Shown here: positions 18,061 through 23,482 of the stretch, piece after piece
Layout: each line of letters begins with the position of its first letter
How positions within the stretch are numbered: position 1 is the first letter of the stretch
Assembly (NCBI GenBank): GCA_964426915.1
Contig: CAYRTD010000054.1
Span: forward strand, 1 to 23,482
Direction: 5' to 3'
From: CAYRTD01 sp964426915
GTDB taxonomy: Bacteria; Bacteroidota; Bacteroidia; Bacteroidales; GCA-2748055
Length of the DNA stretch: 23,482 bases
Notes under the pieces: model-generated
The model's input: the letters and a program-made list of their open reading frames with translations, nothing else
The model's database searches: none
Told to the model about the DNA's origin: nothing
Translations under genes and position numbers: made by a program

Positions 18061-21000
18061 TTAATTTTTTATAAATTTCAGCGCATGGTTTCCATCGCCT
18101 CCAAATATTTTTAGAAAATATATTCCTGTTTCCAGGTTTGTAACGTTTATCGAAAATGAACTTCTTTCATTTTCACTTATCTTGCCGTTTATTATCGTCT
18201 TACCCATTAAATTAACGATTTCATAATCACATGGCCCGTTTGACTTTACTTCTAATATGTTTGAAACCGGGTTGGGACTAAGCTGAATTTTTTCAGAAAT
18301 ACTCTGATTTATTCCTACGTTTGACAAGAATACCGCTGAAATTGTTTTTAATTTGTCCATGGTAATAGTTATTTCTGCCACGGAATCTGTAGCATCCCCT
18401 TTCCAATGGCTAAAAATATATCCTTCATCAGGAATTGCCTTCAGGAGAACTTCCTCCCCATGAAAATAATTTGTTTTGTCCGGTTCTCTTGTAACAGAGC
18501 CCGTTCCTGTAGGTATAACTGATGTTGTAAGCATATATTCCTTTCTTGAAAAATTAGCTGTGACATTCAAATCTTTTATCATAGTAACGGGTAATGGATT
18601 TACCCCATAAGATTTATCTCCGCTCCATGAATCAAACTGATATCCTTCGGCAGGAATGGCAGTTAACAAAACATCCGACTGGTATATAAAGGGACCATTT
18701 TGGGGATCCAGGGTAACAGTGCCTCCTTCAGCAGGATCAGCCCCCGCGTTCACATTGAATTCAGGTGTATTTTCAGGATCATATATAAATACATAATCAA
18801 TATTATGACCGTCACTTAATGGGTTAACCCTCATGATTTGTTCTCCTTCTTCCAGCAGTATACCTTCTACGGTTGTAATATGACAGGTATTCCATCCACC
18901 TGACGGAGGTATTTCTATGATACCGGTAGATTCATTATTTTTTTCAAAAACAACTTCCATTATACCCCCAAAGTTATCATCGGCCGCGTAACTTATATCA
19001 ATATTGTAAGTATCTGTTTTAGCTACATTTATCGTATATTCTTTCCATTCACCCTTTGCCTGCCAGCCAATCAAAAAATCAGAACATCCACCGGTGGCTG
19101 AAGCTATAGAGATATCCACACTGTCATTTCTAAAACTTGGCCTGTAGCTGCTGCTTTCTGTCCCCGGTGAATCATCATAATAAGCTACATTAAAACCGCC
19201 CTCGTCATAAAGTTCAGTTTCAATAAGACCTGGAACCTGCCAGGGTGTACCACTATAAGGTGATTGAGGTTGTACAAAGAAGTTCGCCTCAATAGATTTA
19301 TTCGCATTCATTACAATGGAAATTGAATCATCCGTCCCGTCGGCATCACCACTCCAGTTTGAAAAGCCAAATCCACCATCAGGTCTAGCCATTAGTGTGA
19401 GTACGGTCCCCTCATCATAGAAAAGACCAGGAGGATCAACAAGTACCTGCCCATTGGTATTGGCGAGTTCAAGTTTATAAAGTGGGGTAATAGCTTCAGC
19501 ACCAATATCTATATAATTCAGGTTGAGACTGTCACTTTTAAAATTAACACGCATAACATACTTCCCATGTCCGAGCTTAATGCCTGTTGCTGAAACATTT
19601 GTCCATGTTGACCAGTCTCCTGTTGAAGGAAATACCAGTTCTCCGGAAGTCGAATCACCTATAAAGATTTCAATTATACCACCATAAGGTGAAGCAACCC
19701 TGGCTTCAATAGTATATATTCCACTATTGGGTAACTCTACAGAATACTCCAGCCATTCTCCTTCCTTTATGCCTGTAACCATATATCCACCACTTACATC
19801 AAATGTAGTGTCTATATCCACTGATTCATTCCTGTATTTCGCATTTTCATTTTCCAAAGTGCTGTCTGCGAAAGCAATACCAGGCCCACCGCTATCATAA
19901 TCTTCAGCCTGAATGATTCCTGGTATCGTGTGAGGCAGCCCTATGTATGAAACCTGGGATATTGGTATTTCGGCACCTGCTTTCCACCCCATTGTGCCCC
20001 ATTCATAAGCTCCAATATCCGGGTCTCCTAGTATGGAGTCATTCCAGGGTGATACATCCACTCCCTTATCGATAAGGTTTACCGCATCTGCTTTTAAGGT
20101 AAAATCTCCTGCTGAGGTATCTGAAAAAAAAGTAATCCATTCACCACCCACAGGGATATAATTGTTTTCAAGTATCGCATCTCCGTAACTTCCCACATAT
20201 CCACTATGTATATTGTTTTTAATTTCCAGGTCATGACCAAGGTTATCCACCCCGTAAAAAGAAAATCCCGCTAACCTGTCATTGTATTTTGGAGCAGAAA
20301 AGGTGTTATTATATACCTTCATGCCATTCAGGTGATTAATTGTTATTCCTCTTTCTACATTATATACCAGGTTATGGTCTACTATAAACAATGATTGATT
20401 ATTATGTTGATCACTGCCAAAGTCAAAGTACAAACCCGATCGGGCCTGCCCATAATCATACAGTTTTTCATTATGGATTATATTATGATCAATTCTTATC
20501 CATTGCCCGTATTGTCCCGCGCCTTTTATCGCGCCAAGATCGAAATGCCGCGTCATGGAATTATAAATATGGTTATGATGAATTCTGGCCATCCCTGGCT
20601 TATTGATATCGGAATTTATTAGTTCCATGTATGATATGGCAGCATGTGCGGTATGAAAGATATCATTGTATCCTATCTGATGATCTTCAGAAATAGCATT
20701 TCGCGTCCCACAATTAATAACAGAAGCTTCCGTACCCATGTAGTTACAATATAACATCTTATTATTTAGCACCTTGTTCTTTTTGCCAAAAACAGACACA
20801 GCTGAAGCAGCACTATATATAATCGTGCTGTTTGTTAACTCGCATCCTGTACCCGCTAGAATAATCCCTGAATTGCTGCACCATTGCCATTGAAAATCAC
20901 CGTCAAAATCCATGGTATGCATAATGTAACGGGCCTCAATTTGATCAATTTTAACATTAGTCGCCTCAGACAGTGTGGTACGCTGGTTAAAATCTTGTTC

Positions 21001-21951
21001 TGTGGTAATTGAAGTGGCGAAAAGATGAAATCCTCTAATGGTAATATTTTTCATGGGTTCTTCCGGTCCGGGAGCAAATACGAAAGGATATTTTTTTGCT
21101 TCCACTATATTCGGTTTACCCGCATCAGTAGCAGGGGCATTTCCATCAAATGTTTTGATAAAGATCGTATCCCCATTTTTCCACCATTCGCCATTCGAGA
21201 GAAGTTCTGTAACACCTCCTGTATTATATACACCATCCGGGGTGGGGTTGTAAAGATAAAACTCAGATCCTTTTTCTGCACCCCAATCCGAATCTTCTCT
21301 TCCCACTTTTAATCCTTTTGTTGAAAGGATATTTCCATTTATATCATAAACAAATTCCGACCATGCTGATCCATCCAACCTGTAAATCGTGGATGTTGGA
21401 TTAACATAAACCTGTGCACCTATCCATCGGGTTGCCGGTTCATCAAATCCATTGTCCACGAGTTTTACAAAACCACCTTCATTATAGATATCATCCAAAA
21501 GACTTGCAGTGGGTTCCATTAAAAAATCTTCACTGATATTTTTCGGCCAGCGGGCCACGTGCATCATTTCTCCATCAATAAAAAGCTGATTGGTATAATC
21601 AATATAATCCAAATCCCAATCCATTATGGCTTTATAAACCCCATTGCCCACATGTTGCCAGTTAAAAAGTGGTTCACAACCATTAAGATGAACAGTATCA
21701 CTACCATATGGCTGCAGCGATATAGCCGGAACGTTAATTTCAACTGCTTCCCGGTAAGTTCCGCCCATAACATAAATGGCATCACCCATTTCAGCGGCAT
21801 CTACCGCAGCCTGAATAGATTTATATGGATGCTCCCGTGTACCGGTCTCTGGTATTCCCGTGTAGGAATTATTAACAAAAATATCCGTCTGCGCATGAAG
21901 CATAAATGAAATAAAAATCAGGAAAAGTGGAAGTAAAATTAATTTTTTCAT
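18061..21951 (-). CDS. Large T9SS-secreted beta-helix enzyme candidate with two CBM6 and three InlB-like repeats
   Basis: A 1296-residue multidomain protein. A signal peptide (cleavage near LHAQ, 20/21) is followed by a beta-helix domain with a DUF1565-like cap (EHPYKSIQAAVDAAEMGDAIYV) and N/G-rich coils (about 20-650; HHNHIYNSM, NNEW-type turns). Then come CBM6 number 1 (about 672-815; IIQAEDYDSGGPGIAF, GEWLEYSVELP), an InlB-like beta repeat (about 821-889), CBM6 number 2 (about 898-1052; YYDDSPGTESSSYRP, GEWKEYTINV), two more InlB-like repeats (about 1058-1133 and 1135-1208; GYQFDSWSGD, GYIFSHWKGD) and a type A T9SS sorting domain (about 1218-1296; LSPNPVSNILEV). The motif NQLFIDGEMMHVARWPKN (about 119-136) is shared with the other two beta-helix proteins. 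The beta-helix is presumably catalytic (hydrolase or lyase); the CBM6 modules bind beta-glycans. It is the first gene of a unit with the sulfatase. Confidence 0.9.
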   Translation of the reverse strand: MKKLILLPLFLIFISFMLHAQTDIFVNNSYTGIPETGTREHPYKSIQAAVDAAEMGDAIYVMGGTYREAVEINVPAISLQPYGSDTVHLNGCEPLFNWQHVGNGVYKAIMDWDLDYIDYTNQLFIDGEMMHVARWPKNISEDFLMEPTASLLDDIYNEGGFVKLVDNGFDEPATRWIGAQVYVNPTSTIYRLDGSAWSEFVYDINGNILSTKGLKVGREDSDWGAEKGSEFYLYNPTPDGVYNTGGVTELLSNGEWWKNGDTIFIKTFDGNAPATDAGKPNIVEAKKYPFVFAPGPEEPMKNITIRGFHLFATSITTEQDFNQRTTLSEATNVKIDQIEARYIMHTMDFDGDFQWQWCSNSGIILAGTGCELTNSTIIYSAASAVSVFGKKNKVLNNKMLYCNYMGTEASVINCGTRNAISEDHQIGYNDIFHTAHAAISYMELINSDINKPGMARIHHNHIYNSMTRHFDLGAIKGAGQYGQWIRIDHNIIHNEKLYDYGQARSGLYFDFGSDQHNNQSLFIVDHNLVYNVERGITINHLNGMKVYNNTFSAPKYNDRLAGFSFYGVDNLGHDLEIKNNIHSGYVGSYGDAILENNYIPVGGEWITFFSDTSAGDFTLKADAVNLIDKGVDVSPWNDSILGDPDIGAYEWGTMGWKAGAEIPISQVSYIGLPHTIPGIIQAEDYDSGGPGIAFADSTLENENAKYRNESVDIDTTFDVSGGYMVTGIKEGEWLEYSVELPNSGIYTIEARVASPYGGIIEIFIGDSTSGELVFPSTGDWSTWTNVSATGIKLGHGKYVMRVNFKSDSLNLNYIDIGAEAITPLYKLELANTNGQVLVDPPGLFYDEGTVLTLMARPDGGFGFSNWSGDADGTDDSISIVMNANKSIEANFFVQPQSPYSGTPWQVPGLIETELYDEGGFNVAYYDDSPGTESSSYRPSFRNDSVDISIASATGGCSDFLIGWQAKGEWKEYTINVAKTDTYNIDISYAADDNFGGIMEVVFEKNNESTGIIEIPPSGGWNTCHITTVEGILLEEGEQIMRVNPLSDGHNIDYVFIYDPENTPEFNVNAGADPAEGGTVTLDPQNGPFIYQSDVLLTAIPAEGYQFDSWSGDKSYGVNPLPVTMIKDLNVTANFSRKEYMLTTSVIPTGTGSVTREPDKTNYFHGEEVLLKAIPDEGYIFSHWKGDATDSVAEITITMDKLKTISAVFLSNVGINQSISEKIQLSPNPVSNILEVKSNGPCDYEIVNLMGKTIINGKISENERSSFSINVTNLETGIYFLKIFGGDGNHALKFIKN

Positions 21952-22336
21952 CGCTTGTATAATTAGGGAATTAATATTTTGGTTAATGATATTAGGGTCC
22001 TCAAAAAACTTTACATTTATTTATCAGAGATACCCATATGAATAAGTCAGACTATCGTAATTTTTCGGAAGTTACTATTTATCGCAGGGTTAGAGATTCA
22101 CTATTTTCCCTTTATTTACACTTATTATTCAAAATCAGCGATAGTGCAAATACGGAGAATCAATACTTCAAAAAAATGTAAGTGATTAAATGGTATATAA
22201 CCTCAGGGTAGCATCTTTGAGTGTTCGAAATACGGTATTAATGTAGTTGTAGTAAAGCAATTCCCACATGAAGATTCTGTGAAGCAGATTAATCCATTGA
22301 AAATCTGATTATTTGCTCATCAGGTAACATGATCAC
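21952..22336. other. 385-bp intergenic region upstream of the large beta-helix gene
   Basis: AT-rich, with no open frame worth reporting and no recognisable RNA gene. It must hold the promoter of the large beta-helix/sulfatase unit on the minus strand, but no exact TAnnTTTG box is seen. Two ATTAGGG direct repeats (21963-21969 and 21990-21996; CCCTAAT on the coding strand) lie 12-45 bp before the start codon. It separates the PUL from the decayed URO-D region. Confidence 0.4.
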
Positions 22337-22580
22337 TCATATATTTTCAAATAAATTCTCTTTATTTAATCCTGTCTCACCGTTTTTAAGTCTCTTAAAA
22401 TTATTGAACAACACATCTGTTGCTTTTAAAGGATCGAAGGATGTTTCTGTCGTTTCCTGATGGTCAAAAACGTACCAGTTCTCCTCAAATGAGTAGTTTT
22501 CTCCAGGTTGAAGCCTTATTGCAGAAGAAACAGGTTCCATCTCCACGAATTGAAAATTCCCTGAATGAGCAGTATAAAAT
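22337..22580 (-). pseudogene. Orphan C-terminal fragment of an unidentified protein fused to a URO-D remnant
   Basis: About 80 codons in a frame different from the URO-D fragment it adjoins. It begins near FYTAHSGNFQFVEMEP and continues through IRLQPGENYSFEENWYVFD to a stop at 22337. The strand pattern 'EP.....LQPGE...EENWY' resembles the last strands of beta-sandwich sugar-binding or aldose-epimerase-like proteins, not the TIM-barrel end of a URO-D protein. The nearest ATG in this frame (22603) lies inside the URO-D coding sequence, so an independent start is unlikely. I read it as the tail of another gene whose front was lost by deletion. I do not recognise its family with confidence. Confidence 0.5.
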
Positions 22581-23111
22581 CCAGGTAATGACACCATCAA
22601 CACCTAACTTATGATAGTTATCCAACATCTCCATTCTTGATTGGTTAATTTTGGCAAGAAGAATTCCCAACTCATCCTTGTGTATGAGATGATCTATGAA
22701 CCAGCTTTCAATACTACGCAGGTCACTTGATAACTGCATTAGAGCCGGAACCGCCGCGTAAACATATTTACCCTCTGCCCGAAAAATCTCGACTTCTTTT
22801 TCTATTTTAATATAGCGTTCCTTTTTTGTATAATCGGGCCATTTTAGTTTTCCCAGATCTGACCAGTTTTCAAGAGGGTGTTCTTTAATTTGGCCTTTAT
22901 CCTGTTCTGATTTCGCAATACTTGTGTTTTTCATGCCAAAATCATTATTAGGATTATCAAAACCTAATGCTGGATCAAGGGGATAAGAAACCCATCCAAA
23001 ATCTGTAACAGGCCATTTTTTGCCATTCAAGGGTTCTACATCAAAATGCAAGCCTATTCTCGGGGGATTATTAAATTCAATACAGCGTTTAACAATTTCA
23101 TTACTTTCCAT
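22485..23111 (-). pseudogene. Truncated uroporphyrinogen-decarboxylase-like (URO-D/MtaA superfamily) gene, N-terminal half only
   Basis: The start is set at 23111 (MESNEIVKRCIEFNNPPRIGL), a typical URO-D opening; an upstream ATG at 23147 adds 12 less plausible residues. About 177 residues follow the family pattern up to YHKLGVDGVITW, where family members normally go on with an acidic/Asp-rich segment and a second half of the TIM barrel to about 350-400 residues. Here the frame instead enters ILYCSFREFS and stops at 22485 with no homology that I recognise. The break lies near 22575-22585. Intact relatives act as cobalamin-dependent methyltransferases or decarboxylases. This copy lacks half of the barrel and should be inactive. 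A sequencing or assembly error is the alternative to a true deletion. Confidence 0.7.
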
Positions 23112-23285
23112 AATAGGTTTATTTAATGTAAATCGCCTTTTGAACAATTGAAAAATCGTTACTCTTCATGTTTGGGGCAATTCAGGATTTTCCCTGCATA
23201 TGTCATGTAATTTTTTGAAGGTAAGTCCAGACGAAAAAAATGATATTTAATGTAATTATTCCCGGTGAATCTTAATTCAAAAAAA

Positions 23286-23482
23286 TCATACAAACATTGC
23301 CTCAATATTCGCGGGGTTTATATCTAGCAATATGGCCTCGTGACTGGGAGAGATAATAAGACCAGTCGGAAAAACAGCTTTCAGTTCTTCCACCTTTTTC
23401 CTGATCATTTCAGGGGTTCCGTTAATAAGTAACTCCTGGGCATCCACGCCCCCGCAAAATGATACCTGATCGCCAAAATTCT
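23286..23482 (-). CDS. C-terminus of a second uroporphyrinogen-decarboxylase-like protein (partial)
   Basis: 65 codons, running off the right edge and ending in TGA at 23286-23288. The residues VSFCGGVDAQELLINGTPE, then the I-R-x-K-V-x-E-L helix, FPTGLIISPSHEAILLDI and the final NIEAM are the typical last barrel strand and helices of URO-D-superfamily (MtaA/CmuA-like methyltransferase) proteins. This matches the family of the truncated downstream copy, so two such genes once stood in tandem, 174 bp apart. The function in this context (demethylation, C1 transfer) is not established by the sequence. Confidence 0.82.
   Translation of the reverse strand, partial: NFGDQVSFCGGVDAQELLINGTPEMIRKKVEELKAVFPTGLIISPSHEAILLDINPANIEAMFV

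Noticed and set aside
268..21951. Naming the substrate as fucoidan (or ulvan, carrageenan, rhamnogalacturonan)
   Set aside because: The GH141-like resemblance and the sulfatase are suggestive only. Without family assignment of the beta-helix proteins and the sulfatase subfamily, no substrate can be stated.
21963..21996. CCCTAA motif near several promoters (large beta-helix gene, HTCS leader) as a shared operator
   Set aside because: The copies differ in orientation and flanks, occur in AT-rich DNA where chance matches are common, and one is also present in 201-210 outside any promoter context.
22337..23147. A single URO-D gene with one frameshift
   Set aside because: No frame downstream of 22580 carries the expected second half of the barrel, and the total length is too short, so a deletion fusion fits better.
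1..23482. CRISPR arrays, tRNA/rRNA genes, insertion sequences, attachment sites
   Set aside because: No regularly spaced repeats, tRNA cloverleaf sequences, transposase motifs or terminal inverted repeats were seen on either strand.

Overview
The window reads as chromosomal DNA of a member of the Bacteroidota, probably a glycan-degrading environmental Bacteroidales/Marinilabiliales-type organism. The reasons are a SusC/SusD pair, a hybrid two-component system (HTCS) regulator, type IX secretion (T9SS) C-terminal sorting domains, Bacteroidota-type lipoprotein signals, moderate AT richness and almost no Shine-Dalgarno sequences. No order or genus can be fixed from the sequence alone.

Most of the window (268-21951) is one polysaccharide utilization locus (PUL). 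On the minus strand, read from high to low coordinates, the left block encodes a secreted protein with two tandem CBM9/DOMON-like domains and a T9SS tag (11697-9727), a SusC-type TonB-dependent transporter (9485-6366), a SusD-type surface lipoprotein (6348-4678), and two right-handed beta-helix proteins (4532-2541 and 2520-268). The HTCS sensor/regulator (11963-16162) is on the plus strand and diverges from the CBM9-like gene. The right block, converging on the HTCS, encodes a 1296-residue beta-helix/CBM6/InlB-repeat protein with a T9SS tag (21951-18061) and an S1-family sulfatase lipoprotein (18033-16603), 27 bp apart.

The inferred division of labour is as follows. The secreted or surface beta-helix proteins cut a glycan and the sulfatase removes sulfate esters. 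The CBM9-like and CBM6 modules hold the substrate, SusC/SusD import oligosaccharides, and the HTCS senses them in the periplasm and drives transcription. The substrate is not determined. The sulfatase and three beta-helix proteins suggest a sulfated, probably acidic or fucose-type, algal or host glycan. There is no classical TIM-barrel glycoside hydrolase in the locus.

The flanks are a short plus-strand gene end at the left edge (1-140) and, at the right edge, remnants of two uroporphyrinogen-decarboxylase-like (URO-D) genes. One is a C-terminus running off the window (23286-23482). The other is an N-terminal half fused out of frame to the tail of an unrelated protein (22337-23111), which looks like a deletion scar. 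Intergenic structure of note: a strong intrinsic terminator between the CBM9-like gene and susC, mutually exclusive hairpins in the susC leader, a perfect 8-bp inverted repeat just upstream of the HTCS, and a 40-codon candidate membrane microprotein between the convergent HTCS and sulfatase genes.
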